Of a stretch of 64,000 nt of DNA, positions 16,967 through 26,800 are shown one piece after another. Source of the DNA: an uncultured Verrucomicrobiota bacterium (GTDB taxonomy: Bacteria > Verrucomicrobiota > Kiritimatiellia > SS1-B-03-39 > UBA6053). The first letter of the stretch is position 1. Each line of letters opens with the position of its first letter. Position numbers and translations under genes: made by a program. The DNA lies in the NCBI GenBank assembly GCA_937127435.1, contig CAKZLZ010000187.1:1-64000 (forward strand). The letters are read 5' to 3'. The notes under the pieces were generated by a model, which did no database searches, was not told the origin of the DNA, and was given only the letters and a program-made list of their open reading frames with translations.

Positions 16967-18700
16967 ATGACACTCGAATACATTACTTTGGGCATTTACT
17001 TTATCTGTCTGCTTTTTCTGGGCGGCCTGTTTGCAAAATTTAATTCCAACCTGAGTGACTTTGTCCGCGGGGGAGGAAAGGGGACGTGGTGGATTATGGG
17101 GGGCAGTATGCTGATGGCCGGCATCAGTGCATTTACCTTCACCGGAAATGGCTCGGCTGCCTATGAAGCGGGTCCCACTTTCCTGGTAATCTATTTGGCC
17201 AATGCTTTGGGTTTTTTACTGGGGGGATTGTTTCTCGGGCGGTGGTATCGTCAGACCCGGGCTTACACCGGGGCGGATGTGATTCGCGCCCGTTTCGGCA
17301 CGCCGGCAGAACAACTCTCTGCTTATGTGGGGGCCTTGCTGGGTCCCATCAGTTCGGCCATTCAGCTTTGGGCGCTGGGAATTTTTGTGAGCTCGGTTTT
17401 CGGTTTTCCGCTGACCACTACCGTATTTGTGGTGGGACTCATTGTGGTCGCTTATTCTGTGAGTGGCGGCAGTTGGGCGGTGATGGCGACAGATTTTGTG
17501 CAGGCGGTCGTGCTGATGGGCATTACCACGATTCTGGCTGTGCTCTCCTTTGTAAAGATTGGTGGTTTTCATGGATTTGCGGAAGCCGTGTCGGCTCCGG
17601 AAGTGGCGGAAGCATTTAAGTGGATCAAGGCTCCGGGGGAATTCCCCGGAGATCGTTTTACCTGGCAGTGGTGTATCATCATTTTCTTTATGCAGTTACT
17701 TAACCAAATTAACCTGGGAACTGCGGGACGTTATTTGGCCGCCAAAGATGGCCGGGAAGCTTCCCGGGCCGCATTTTTTGCCATGGTCATGATGCTGATG
17801 GGCGCTGTGATTTGGTTTTTACCCGCCATGGTGGCACGCTTCCTGTATGCGGATTTGGTCATGGCAACTCCGATCAATGAACCGGCTACCGCAGCCTATT
17901 CGGTGATCGCCCGGGAGCTCTTGCCCAATGGATTGCTGGGGGTGCTGATTGCGGGGATGTTTTCCGCAACCATGAGCAGTATTGATTCCGGTCTTAATGG
18001 ACAGACCAGTACCATCATGCGGAATATCGTTCCCCGCATCCGCGGGAAACTTCAACTGCCCGAACTAAATGATCAGGCCAACCTTCGCTGGTGCCGAATC
18101 GTTTCCACCCTGATTGGAGGCGTGATTATTACCTTTGCCCTGATGCTGGTTACCCTGGGTCAGGTCGCATTGTTCGATGTGTTCCTGCTGGTGGGAAGTG
18201 TGATCGGCGTTCCGATGACTTTGCCATTAATCTCCGGGCTGTTGTTGAAACGTTTACCCTCCTGGTCTTATTTTTTCATTCTCATTGCCGGATCGATTCC
18301 TTCCGCATTTTCACTCATCTGGAAAGCGACAGGGGGAACGCCCTGGACGATTCAACAGCGAAGCATGTGGGTGATTGCATTTGGATTGGCCGCAACATTT
18401 ATTTGTTGGTGCTTTCGCGGACACAGCTCCGAATCTTTCCGTGAACGTGAAGCGGAATTTTTTATCCGCATGAAAACACCCGTAGATTTTGCCAAGGAAA
18501 TCGGTGAAGGAAATGACAGCAAGCAGGCTTTGTTGATCGGCCGCATTGTGTTGGGGATGGGCTTGCTGATGTCCTTGTTCTTGCTGGTGCCGAATACGTT
18601 CGGTGACCGCTTAATCATTTTAGCCTTGGTCGGATTTATTCTTTTGGTCGGGTTGTTGCTTTTGGGGAGCGCCCGCAAGAAAAAAGGCCAAAGCTCCTGA
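16967..18700 (+). CDS. Sodium:solute symporter (SSS family)
   Basis: A 577-residue inner-membrane protein with about 13 to 14 hydrophobic helices, typical of the SSS family that couples Na+ to sugar, uronate or carboxylate uptake. The stretch GGSMLMAGISAFTFTGNGSAAYEAGP (partly quoted by its feature: helix 2 with small polar residues) resembles other SSS sugar carriers. AAGGA precedes the ATG by 9 bp and the gene follows GH10 by 6 bp, so it is part of the GH10 operon. It probably imports the mono- or disaccharides released by the secreted enzymes. Confidence 0.92.
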   Translation: MTLEYITLGIYFICLLFLGGLFAKFNSNLSDFVRGGGKGTWWIMGGSMLMAGISAFTFTGNGSAAYEAGPTFLVIYLANALGFLLGGLFLGRWYRQTRAYTGADVIRARFGTPAEQLSAYVGALLGPISSAIQLWALGIFVSSVFGFPLTTTVFVVGLIVVAYSVSGGSWAVMATDFVQAVVLMGITTILAVLSFVKIGGFHGFAEAVSAPEVAEAFKWIKAPGEFPGDRFTWQWCIIIFFMQLLNQINLGTAGRYLAAKDGREASRAAFFAMVMMLMGAVIWFLPAMVARFLYADLVMATPINEPATAAYSVIARELLPNGLLGVLIAGMFSATMSSIDSGLNGQTSTIMRNIVPRIRGKLQLPELNDQANLRWCRIVSTLIGGVIITFALMLVTLGQVALFDVFLLVGSVIGVPMTLPLISGLLLKRLPSWSYFFILIAGSIPSAFSLIWKATGGTPWTIQQRSMWVIAFGLAATFICWCFRGHSSESFREREAEFFIRMKTPVDFAKEIGEGNDSKQALLIGRIVLGMGLLMSLFLLVPNTFGDRLIILALVGFILLVGLLLLGSARKKKGQSS

Positions 18701-18714
18701 AAAACAGAAGGGAA

Positions 18715-18728
18715 GTTTACGAGTAAAC
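18715..18728. promoter_or_regulatory. LacI-type operator, GTTTAC-GA-GTAAAC
   Basis: Six-base arms flank a 2-bp centre, matching the palindrome at 10249-10264. It lies 14 bp after the symporter stop and 50 bp before the polysaccharide lyase start, so the lyase probably has its own regulated promoter. Confidence 0.6.
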
Positions 18729-18777
18729 CCCGTGACCCTTTGCTAAATATTTATATACGACTTACTATGGAAAACTT

Positions 18778-20664
18778 ATGAAAAACTACCTCGCTACTCT
18801 ACTCGTCTGTCTTCAATTCCTTTTCATGGGGTCCGCCTTTGCACAAGGCAAGCCTGTCACTTTAGAAAATGCTGCTTTTGAGAAAGCAGACAGCAACGGT
18901 GAACCGGAAGGATGGAAAGCTTATCCGCCGGGCAAGGGTGAAAGTACCAAACTCGAAATGGTCACGGGTGGAGGACTTCACCTTTATGACAGTGACGGGG
19001 GAAATGGCGTGGGGGTCCTGCAATGGGTACCGGTCACCGGTGGAAAGAAATACCAGGCAGTGGTTCAGTCTGAAGGCGAGGGGGGGTGCTTCTTCTACAT
19101 GATTTTTGCTTCCAAAGTTCCTGCCAAAGCGGCGGAGCTCAACCGAATCAAATTGGCTGAAAAGCGTGAATGGATGAATGCGGGCAAAGAAAAAAATATG
19201 ACCGTGATGGCCCCTGCAGGTTCTGCTTTTCTGCAACTTTGGATCTACAGTCCCAACGGCAATACCAACTGTGATCTGACTATAACCAAAGTGTCGCTGA
19301 CAGAAATGGAGGGGTCGGATATTACCCCGGCTCCCGCAGCGGTGTCTGCGCCTGCGGCGGCGGTATCTTCCGTTACTGAAACCACTGCCGGTGCATTGAC
19401 ATTTATTGACGAAGATACAGACGGGATTCCGGACGGCTGGAGTGCCTATCCTCCCGGGAACGGCAGTTCCAGTTCTATTGCTGTGGTTGCGGACGGGGTC
19501 TATCTAAAAGATGCGGATGCCAATGGCGGACTCGGTATTATCAAATGGATGCCGGTGACCGCAGGGAAAGATTATGAGGCGGTGGTCACCCCCGTTGGCA
19601 GTGGTGGTGGATTTCTGTATATGACCTTTGCCCAAAAGATTCCGGTCAAGGCTTCGGATCTCAACCGGATCAAGTTGGGGGAAACCCGGCAATGGATCTC
19701 TGCGGGAAAAGAAAAGCGGGTAAAAGCCAAAGCCCCTGCCGGCGCCAAATACTTGCAACTTTGGATCTATAGTCCCCAGGACAACGTGAACTGTGATTTG
19801 GTAATACCGCAAATTTTATTGAATGTGGGCGGTCAGGCGGCTGCCCCCGCAGTTTCTGCTGCCTCCGGAGATGCGGTTGCGCGCCCACCTGAACCCCCGG
19901 CCGGAGCGGAAAATTATCCCCATTACAATCCGCTGAGTATTCTGCCGGAAGCTACCCTTTCGGTCGTTGATTTTGAATCCGGGGATTTCTCCCAGGTGCG
20001 CACCAGGGAAGGGGGACATAAGCTGGTGGTTTCCGCCCCGGAGCCTGTTCGCAACGGCACTTACGCCATGAAGGTACGGTTGGATCACAAAAATATCCGT
20101 TCCGAAATGACGGGCTACCGTTCCGCGGCCTACGGAGAATACAAATACGGCTGGAGTATTTTTGTCCCCGAAGATTTTGATGGCAAAAGCAGTTTCAGTA
20201 TTGTGACCCAATGGCATGACTGGGGAAGCGGAAAAAAATATATCGAGGACGGCGGACCGCCCACCAGTATGTACATCTCCAATGACACCTGGCGGATGAA
20301 GCTCCGTTATCAGGACGGCATGGAAGGGGACAAACTTACCAAGAAAGAATTCAGCTTTGGCTCCATTGATCAGGACCGGGGCAAATGGACCGATTTCGTG
20401 TTGGAAGTCAACTGGCAGTCACCCAAGTCCGGCGGCGGATATTTCCGGTTGTTCAAAGACGGCGAGCAGGTCATCGATTATGAAGGTCCGACTTGGTACG
20501 AAGACAAAGTGCAGGGCCCCTTCTTTAAAATGGGCGTCTACAAAGGTGCCGGTTCCTGGAAAGGGGATGAAGCGTTTGCGTATATGTATTTTGATGAATT
20601 CCGGATGGGCGATAAAACGGTGACCAAGGATCAGGTAGATCCCGCCAAGCAGCCGGGTTCCTGA
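18778..20664 (+). CDS. Secreted polysaccharide lyase (PF14099-like) with duplicated N-terminal module
   Basis: A 628-residue protein. The signal peptide spans about 1-23. Two homologous modules of about 150 residues follow (25-175 and 205-350); both contain GWxAYPPG, NRIKL and LQLWIYSP. Ala/Pro-rich linkers join them. The C-terminal domain (about 395-620) looks like the heparin-lyase-like polysaccharide lyase fold: RSEMTGYR, YGWSIFVPEDF, ITQWHDWG-type and KMGVYKG segments. It would cut a uronic-acid-containing glycan by beta-elimination; the substrate is unknown. It lies after the symporter and before the LacI regulator, with an operator-like palindrome 50 bp upstream. Confidence 0.8.
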   Translation: MKNYLATLLVCLQFLFMGSAFAQGKPVTLENAAFEKADSNGEPEGWKAYPPGKGESTKLEMVTGGGLHLYDSDGGNGVGVLQWVPVTGGKKYQAVVQSEGEGGCFFYMIFASKVPAKAAELNRIKLAEKREWMNAGKEKNMTVMAPAGSAFLQLWIYSPNGNTNCDLTITKVSLTEMEGSDITPAPAAVSAPAAAVSSVTETTAGALTFIDEDTDGIPDGWSAYPPGNGSSSSIAVVADGVYLKDADANGGLGIIKWMPVTAGKDYEAVVTPVGSGGGFLYMTFAQKIPVKASDLNRIKLGETRQWISAGKEKRVKAKAPAGAKYLQLWIYSPQDNVNCDLVIPQILLNVGGQAAAPAVSAASGDAVARPPEPPAGAENYPHYNPLSILPEATLSVVDFESGDFSQVRTREGGHKLVVSAPEPVRNGTYAMKVRLDHKNIRSEMTGYRSAAYGEYKYGWSIFVPEDFDGKSSFSIVTQWHDWGSGKKYIEDGGPPTSMYISNDTWRMKLRYQDGMEGDKLTKKEFSFGSIDQDRGKWTDFVLEVNWQSPKSGGGYFRLFKDGEQVIDYEGPTWYEDKVQGPFFKMGVYKGAGSWKGDEAFAYMYFDEFRMGDKTVTKDQVDPAKQPGS

Positions 20665-20739
20665 GCCCGCTTTCAACCGGACGATAAAGAAACCATTGTA
20701 ATTCCGTGGGATGCTTCCTATACTGCGGAGGTGAGTGAA

Positions 20740-21789
20740 ATGCGACCTACCATGAAAATGATTGCCCAGAAAATGGGTGTCAGTACCATGACCGTGTCGC
20801 TGGCACTCAAGGACCATCCCCGCATTTCCACGGAAACCCGGGAGGAAGTCAAGCGGGTGGCAGAGGAGATGGGCTATCGCACCAATCCGATGGTATCCAG
20901 TTTGATGGCCCATATCCGCTCCTCCCGCCCAGTACCTTATCAGGCGAATTTGGCATTTTTGTCTGATTTTGAGCGAAAGGACAGCTGGAAAGAACTTCCC
21001 TTTATTCGTGCCGCGTATGAGGGGATGTGCAGCCGTGCCGATGAACAGGGTTTTCTCATCGATAACTTTTGGATCAATGAAAAAGGGATGCAGGGAGGAA
21101 GACTTGAAAAAATTCTTAAGTCCCGAAATATTCAGGGGGTGATCCTCAGTCCGCTGGCGGAATCGGGGGGACTCGAATATCTGGATTGGTCCCAATGGAG
21201 CTCTGCGGCTTTGGGGGATTCCTTGTTAAGTCCGCGCCTGCACCGGGTGACCCATCACCAAACCCATGGCATGGAGCTTTTGATCGAGCACCTTTCTCAA
21301 AAGGGGTATCGGCGGATTGGATTGGCGATTGATCACTTGAGCGACACGAAAGTCGGTCATGCATGGAGCTCCTACATGGCTGGCTATTTGTTGCGCATTC
21401 CCGCCAAAGAACGTGTCCCCATTTTTACCACATCTGAATCCTCGCGGGAAGAAACACTGCAGAAGTTTACCCGTTGGTTTGAGCGACACCAGCCGGATGT
21501 ATTGGTCGGTCATGATCATCAGCTGGATATATTGAAAGGGTTGGGAATTAGCATTCCCGGTGATGTCTCTTTTGCCCATCTTTCCTTGCCATCGAAGTTG
21601 TTTCCCCATTCTGAAATATCCTTTAGTGGTCTGGATCAAAACTGGACCCAGATCGGGGCCGCGGCTGTGGATTTGGTTGTCGCCCAAATTTACCGTAATG
21701 AGCGGGGGATTCCCGATATTTCGAAAACGATATTATTGGAAGGTTCCTGGGTGGAAGGGGAGAGCACCCCGGATCGACAGAACCTTTGA
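20740..21789 (+). CDS. LacI-family transcriptional regulator (candidate regulator of the GH10/PL locus)
   Basis: A 349-residue LacI regulator. The helix-turn-helix spans about residues 6-25 (QKMGVSTMTVSLALKDHP) and the sensor domain about 60-340. I chose the ATG at 20740 because GCGGAGG is then 8 bp away; the GTG at 20731 would be too close. It resembles the regulators at 48845 and 52619 in length, in the run after the DNA-binding domain (MAHIRSSRP versus MSRIRAGKK) and in the ending (LEGSWVEGES). Its site is probably the GTTTAC-N2-GTAAAC palindrome found three times in this locus, because no other LacI gene lies nearby. Confidence 0.9.
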   Translation: MRPTMKMIAQKMGVSTMTVSLALKDHPRISTETREEVKRVAEEMGYRTNPMVSSLMAHIRSSRPVPYQANLAFLSDFERKDSWKELPFIRAAYEGMCSRADEQGFLIDNFWINEKGMQGGRLEKILKSRNIQGVILSPLAESGGLEYLDWSQWSSAALGDSLLSPRLHRVTHHQTHGMELLIEHLSQKGYRRIGLAIDHLSDTKVGHAWSSYMAGYLLRIPAKERVPIFTTSESSREETLQKFTRWFERHQPDVLVGHDHQLDILKGLGISIPGDVSFAHLSLPSKLFPHSEISFSGLDQNWTQIGAAAVDLVVAQIYRNERGIPDISKTILLEGSWVEGESTPDRQNL

Positions 21790-22031
21790 TCTGCCGGGCG
21801 AACCCGCAAGAGAGCCGTGCTTACAGCACTCGGTTTTTTAGGGGAGCCATCCATTCCCGGCCCTTACGGACCGGGCTATGGGGAGCCGTCCCGTTGGGAC
21901 TGGGTTTGCTGATAGAAGTAGCTTCCCTTTGTGACTGGGATGAATATAGAAGCCGTCCCGTTGGGACTGGATTAATGATTGAAGCCGTTTCGCGTTGGTA
22001 CCGGGTTTGCTGAGGGGAGGCGGGATAAAAA
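21790..22031. repeat. Degenerate hairpin repeats
   Basis: A convergent gap of 242 bp between the LacI gene and a PEP-CTERM gene. It holds GAGCCGTGCTTACAGCACTC, GGCCCTTACGGACCGGGC and two copies of AGCCGTCCCGTTGGGACTGG. The two copies are about 70 bp apart. These match the style of the repeats at 6577 and 35066. No gene is visible. Confidence 0.6.
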
Positions 22032-23045
22032 TCAGCGACGTTTCCGACGCAGGACTGCCATCAACCCAAATCCGATTCCGAGCAGGATAAGAGATGAAGG
22101 TTCGGGGATCACGGTGACGACACCAGAACCACTGAACCAGTCGTCATTGATATTTGAAGCGCCACTTCCGCTGGCACCCCAGGTACCTGCTGCCTGACTG
22201 GAACCATCAAAGGACAATCCTGCGATCGACTGATTCACCCCGGCTCCCAGATCCAGCGTCGCATAATTTCCAGAGTCACTGAACAGGGAAATTGTCGCAG
22301 TACTGTAGAGCGCATCAGAAATACCGGCCAGAATGGAGAGCTGAGCTGTAGATGTTCCTGAGGTTTCTTGAATGATAAGGTCCCCGGTCCCGAGTGCTCC
22401 GCTTTTTTCGGCGGAGATGGTGCCGTCATTAATGGTGACCCCCCCGCTGAAGGTGTTGGGCGATGAACCTTGAAGGTGCAGAGTGGATTGACGGACTGTT
22501 TTTAACAAAGCACCTGCACCCGAAACCGTGTTATCAAAATAAACGGGAGCCCTTGCGGAAGAAAGATACCCTATCTGCATATCTAATGAAGAATTTAAAA
22601 TAATGTCGGTTTCGATGGTGTCTGTATTTGAACTGCTACCTGAGTTCAAAAAGGTAGCATTCCCGGAAGTGGTTTCAAAAGTCAGCTTTCCTGTACCTCC
22701 ACCAGTATTGACCAGCGTAATGGCCCGGTTACTGCTTGGTGCATTGTGGTTCCAATGTCCAATCGTCACATTTAGGTCACTACCCCCTGCATCTGCCAAG
22801 GTAATTGTGCTGTTCAGAAAAAAAGAATTGTTGTGAAAATCTGCTGTTTCATCTACCCCGTTTGGATAAGCCACGGGAATAGTTCCCGGGTTGTCACTAA
22901 ACCAATATGCACCGCCCCAATTTCCTCCATTCGCTCCGTCCCAGGAACCCGTATCTGCATATAGTGCTGCATATAGAAGAGTAAGTCCGATCAAAACCCT
23001 TCCAAGGGTGTGGGAGCTTAAAATTTTTGATGTATTTGTTTTCAT
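22032..23045 (-). CDS. PEP-CTERM protein with autotransporter-type beta-strand repeat
   Basis: A 337-residue exported protein. It has a signal peptide near the N-terminus (VLIGLTLLYAALYA), then a passenger starting GSWDGANGGNWGGAYW. Near residue 195 is a beta-strand repeat (NTFSGGVTINDGTISAEKSG) of the autotransporter-associated type. The C-terminus is VIPEPSSLILLGIGFGLMAV followed by LRRKRR, a classic PEP-CTERM anchor. A LacI-type operator lies 70 bp upstream (23115-23130), the same palindrome that precedes the GspK-like and lyase genes, so this surface protein may be co-induced with glycan breakdown. Confidence 0.9.
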   Translation of the reverse strand: MKTNTSKILSSHTLGRVLIGLTLLYAALYADTGSWDGANGGNWGGAYWFSDNPGTIPVAYPNGVDETADFHNNSFFLNSTITLADAGGSDLNVTIGHWNHNAPSSNRAITLVNTGGGTGKLTFETTSGNATFLNSGSSSNTDTIETDIILNSSLDMQIGYLSSARAPVYFDNTVSGAGALLKTVRQSTLHLQGSSPNTFSGGVTINDGTISAEKSGALGTGDLIIQETSGTSTAQLSILAGISDALYSTATISLFSDSGNYATLDLGAGVNQSIAGLSFDGSSQAAGTWGASGSGASNINDDWFSGSGVVTVIPEPSSLILLGIGFGLMAVLRRKRR

Positions 23046-23114
23046 GAATATTCTCCATTAATCTTATTAATTATAGGATTAGAGTGAATACCTTCGGGGG
23101 TCAATCTAATGATT

Positions 23115-23130
23115 GGTTTAACCGTAAACC
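23115..23130. promoter_or_regulatory. LacI-type operator, GGTTTA-ACCG-TAAACC
   Basis: It differs from the GGTTTAC-N2-GTAAACC consensus at one position. It lies 70 bp before the PEP-CTERM gene at 22032-23045 on the minus strand. Confidence 0.55.
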
Positions 23131-23259
23131 TAATAGGGCAAACCCAAAGGAAACTTCTAGAGTTTACCAATACTTTCCGGGGTTCTGAACCCGGCCTTTG
23201 CTTACCTTTCAGCGTGAACTCCGGGTTGAAGCTTTATGCGCGCAGAAAGGGAAGGTCTT

Positions 23260-23718
23260 CTATTCTTCTACTTTTTGCGTTTCACCCGCAGTCCAAATCC
23301 GGTAGCGGACTTCAGTGTCTTCCGGGGTGTAGATGACAATGGGAAGTTTGCTGTTGTAGCGGATCATTTCCCCGCCCATATGAACAAAACGTTCCACTTG
23401 TTCCTGTCCGGGCATCGGGGCCATCATGGTACTGGCCACCGGACCGGGTTCAGCGGTGTAATAGGAATAGCCCCAGCCCATAACGGTTTTTCGTTCAAAG
23501 CTTCCTCCCATTCGCATGTGATTCACTCCATCGGTCATCATGGTTTTGCCGACAAAAACTTCTACTTTGAGATCTGCTTCGTTCACCATGTAGGGAACCA
23601 CGATCACATGACGGACGTGACCTTCTTCCGCCGGGGCAAAAGCTTTGAGCTGGGGATGATCGGCTGCGTGTAAGCTCAGAGCGAAGAGGAGGGGGAGGAG
23701 GAAGGATAATGTTTTCAT
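23260..23718 (-). CDS. eco: Ecotin-like serine protease inhibitor
   Basis: A 152-residue periplasmic protein (signal peptide about 1-18). It aligns along its whole length with ecotin as I remember it: VIVVPYMVNEADLKVEVFVG, GGSFERKTVMGWGYSYY, ASTMMAP at the reactive loop and RYNSKLPIVIYTPEDTEVRYR. Ecotins are homodimeric inhibitors of trypsin-fold proteases; the Met-Met in the reactive loop is kept. The two cysteines that form the disulfide of the E. coli protein are missing (replaced around DGVN and MMAPM). It lies next to an alpha-2-macroglobulin-like gene in the same orientation, so both inhibitors probably protect the envelope from proteases. Confidence 0.9.
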   Translation of the reverse strand: MKTLSFLLPLLFALSLHAADHPQLKAFAPAEEGHVRHVIVVPYMVNEADLKVEVFVGKTMMTDGVNHMRMGGSFERKTVMGWGYSYYTAEPGPVASTMMAPMPGQEQVERFVHMGGEMIRYNSKLPIVIYTPEDTEVRYRIWTAGETQKVEE

Positions 23719-23777
23719 GGTGTTTTCTTATATCAAGGTTGGATGGTTGAAGTTTAATTTTCAATGTGTTTTTTACA

Positions 23778-23876
23778 AACATCGAACATTCAACATTGAA
23801 CGTCCAACGTCGAGCTGGAACCCCACAACGTCTTTTTTTATCAATGTTCAATGTTGGACGTTGAGTGTTCGATGTT
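23778..23876. repeat. Long inverted repeat of low-complexity TTCAAYGTT units
   Basis: Arms of 17 bp (23778-23794 and 23860-23876) match at 16 positions. Between them are short degenerate direct units of the form TTCAACATTGAACGTCCAACG. It lies between the ecotin gene and the alpha-2-macroglobulin-like gene and could form a large hairpin in the transcript. No T-run follows, so it is not a typical terminator. Confidence 0.65.
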
Positions 23877-23880
23877 CGAT

Positions 23881-26800
23881 TTATCTTGTTGGCGGCTCCG
23901 CTTTAATGATTTCTGCACCGAAATCAGGGTGGAGCACCAGAATTGAAAATTCCACCGCCTCTTCCGGTTTCCGGTTGTTCAAAGAAACGTAGTCAAAGCG
24001 TCCGCGCAGATCGGTGTATCCGTCTTTCCAGAAACTCACCCGGCCGTCTTCACTGATGGCGAAAACTTTGATGTAGGTTTTGGGCAGGGCTTTGTTGTTT
24101 TCGCTGGCGCGGACTTCCACCTGTCCGTAACTTTCCATTTTGCGGACTTTCAACTGGTTGGCGTACCAGGCGACCGATGCCTGTTTTCCTTTCCCCGCAA
24201 TTTCCACCATCAGGTTTTGATCTTTGAACTCCCGGGGCAGTTGCAGTTCTTCCGCTTCGCCGTTTCCTTTAATTTTGAGGGTGCGGGTCAGCGCCGGTTT
24301 GATAACCGCAAAGTCCGCGCCGCCTTCCGCGAGGAAAGGTTTGCGGCTGAACAATAATTCAATATCCATGGGATACAAATTGAGGGTCACTTCATTCAGG
24401 TTGTGAGCGGTCAGTTGCAAAGTGCCGGATACGGTTTCCAGTTCGATGGAGGGTTCTTTGGCTGCCAATTGGTTGAGATCCTGTTGACGGTTTGGATCTT
24501 CCACTTCGGCGGCTTCCGCACCCCGTGCTTCTTCGATGGCTTTGACCAAAGAATCAAAACGGGACTTCCAGCGGGGAACCGGATGTTGTTGATAGGGTTT
24601 TGCCAGAGCCAGCGCTTTATCGATTTCCAAAGTGCGCAACGCCATCCAGGCTTGCAGGTAGGCCAACTGAATTTTTTCAGGCACCGCATCTTCATCCACC
24701 TTCGCCAATTGGGTAAAGGATTCTTCCAACCGGTCCTGCAGTTGCAGATAATAGACCAGAGCCAACTGTTCCTGTGCACCCAATTCATTTCGGTACAAAT
24801 TGTGGGTAAGGAAATTCCGGTACTGCTGATTGAAAGCGGCATTAAGAATTTCCAACTCTTCTCCTACCGCATGTGCACGGGGATTGACCAGGGGATCATA
24901 TTCCAAATGCTGATAAGTTTTGGCTTCAACCGGATCTACGATCAGCAGAGGGGATTCAAAAACAGGTCCGACCTGCTTAGCGATGTTACTGTTCGCCAGC
25001 CAGACTTTTGCCACCGGAACTTCCTGATGGAAGACGCCATAGGAATAAGACGTGTCGTGAAACAGTCCGCGGTCTTCCAATAAAGATATGGCCTGGTCAA
25101 AAAAGTTTTTATCTTTCAGACGCCACGCCATTTCATTGAGATCCAGCCGACGCAGATTGTTCTCTTTCAGGAAGGACAAGGTATCTTCCGGACTTGCGTA
25201 CTGAGAAATCCAGGCCCAGGAATTTTTATCCACTTCCGTGGGGGCGTCCTTCACTTCGAAAACCCGTGCATCCGCTTTGCCAATGATCGCTTCTTTGTCC
25301 GAGGCATGCGCGGGGAATTGATTGAAGGTCCCGGATTCCGGAAAGGTGAAGAAATACTCCACGGTCTGGGTGGTGTAAGGTTGCAGCAATACCGATTGGT
25401 CATCGGTGTAAAATCCGTTGCGCAATGGAATCGCACCCAGAGGGATTTGCATCAGTACATTCAATCGGCGACGTGACGCGGTGGGATTGGTGAGGGTGAC
25501 CCGTGCACCATAAACTGTGCGACGGATAAATTCACCACTGATGAATTTTTCAATCTGCTCATTGTCTTCGAAACGGTACATGTCATCCGGACGGAAGAAC
25601 TGTTGTGAAATCAAAAGCGGGCGTTCATCTTTGGATTTTTCGGCGGGCAGAATTTGTTCGCTGACCAAAATGGCTGGGGCCGTAGCCTTGAGGGTAAGTT
25701 GAGCACCCTCTACATCCTCTGCCGGTTTTTCCGCTTCGAAGGGAAGTCCGCAGAAGGCCAGGGCGGTGAGAACTTCATTTAGATTCCGGTTGGCTTCCAG
25801 CAGATGCGGGGAAACTTTTTCTCCGGCGGCGACATCCCGCCAGAACTGATTGACCGGAATGTGTCCGGCTACATCCTGTTCGACCCGGAGTTCATAATAA
25901 TTCTGTTCCGCCCATTCTTTGGTTTTGGGAAGAGCACGGTAGAGGCGGACGGGAAGATCCTCTTCAGCAAAGTAGCGCATCCCACCTGTTACGCCCATTA
26001 AGCTAGACTCTCCTGGGGCGTCTAATATTTCCAACGCTTCCAGGGACTCTTGTTGTCTCATTCCCAAGCTGGCTTTTTCCATTCTCGGAGCGGACGTGGC
26101 AGGGGCAGGTGCTGAACTGGCAACCCCGCTGATGACATTTAAGTTGCGTCTCATGCTTTTGGCTTCTGAAATACGGTCCATATCTTGGTCTTTCAACTTC
26201 CCGGCCTCTTTCTTCATTTTGTCCCGACCCAGACTTTCCGCCTCATCGAGTTCATTTGCCTGCAGGGCGACCCGCACCCGGTTGGCGAAGCCTTCGGGAT
26301 CGGGCGGATTTAATTCCCAGGCTTCCCGCAAGGCGGCTTGCATGGCGGCGGCATCTCCACCACGTCGTGACAGCAAGGCCAGTTCCAGGGCATTGCGGTC
26401 CTGAATGAAATCGATGCGGGTATCTTCGGGAAGCAGTGCGTCGAGCAACCAACGGTCGACAAAGGTTTTGTCTTTCTTGTTTTGCAAATACGGTTTCACC
26501 ACCGCCGCAAAAAATTCGGGATCTCGTTCATAAAGGAAGAGATGCATTTCGTGGGAAGCGAACTCTCCATATTTTTCCCGTTTGGTTTTGTCGTCCAGGT
26601 CAGGCCATGTTTTTAAGAAAGAGAATTTCTGTAACCGGCTGTCCCCGTTGAGGGTTTGTAACAAATCAAAGGCAGTGGCGAAATCGCCGATCACCTGATA
26701 GCGGGTGGTGGTCAGATCCGGAAAGATCACAGGGTTTGCCGGATCAATTTTCCGCACGGTTTTTTGACGGCTGAAGTTTTGGGCCGGATCCAATCCATCC

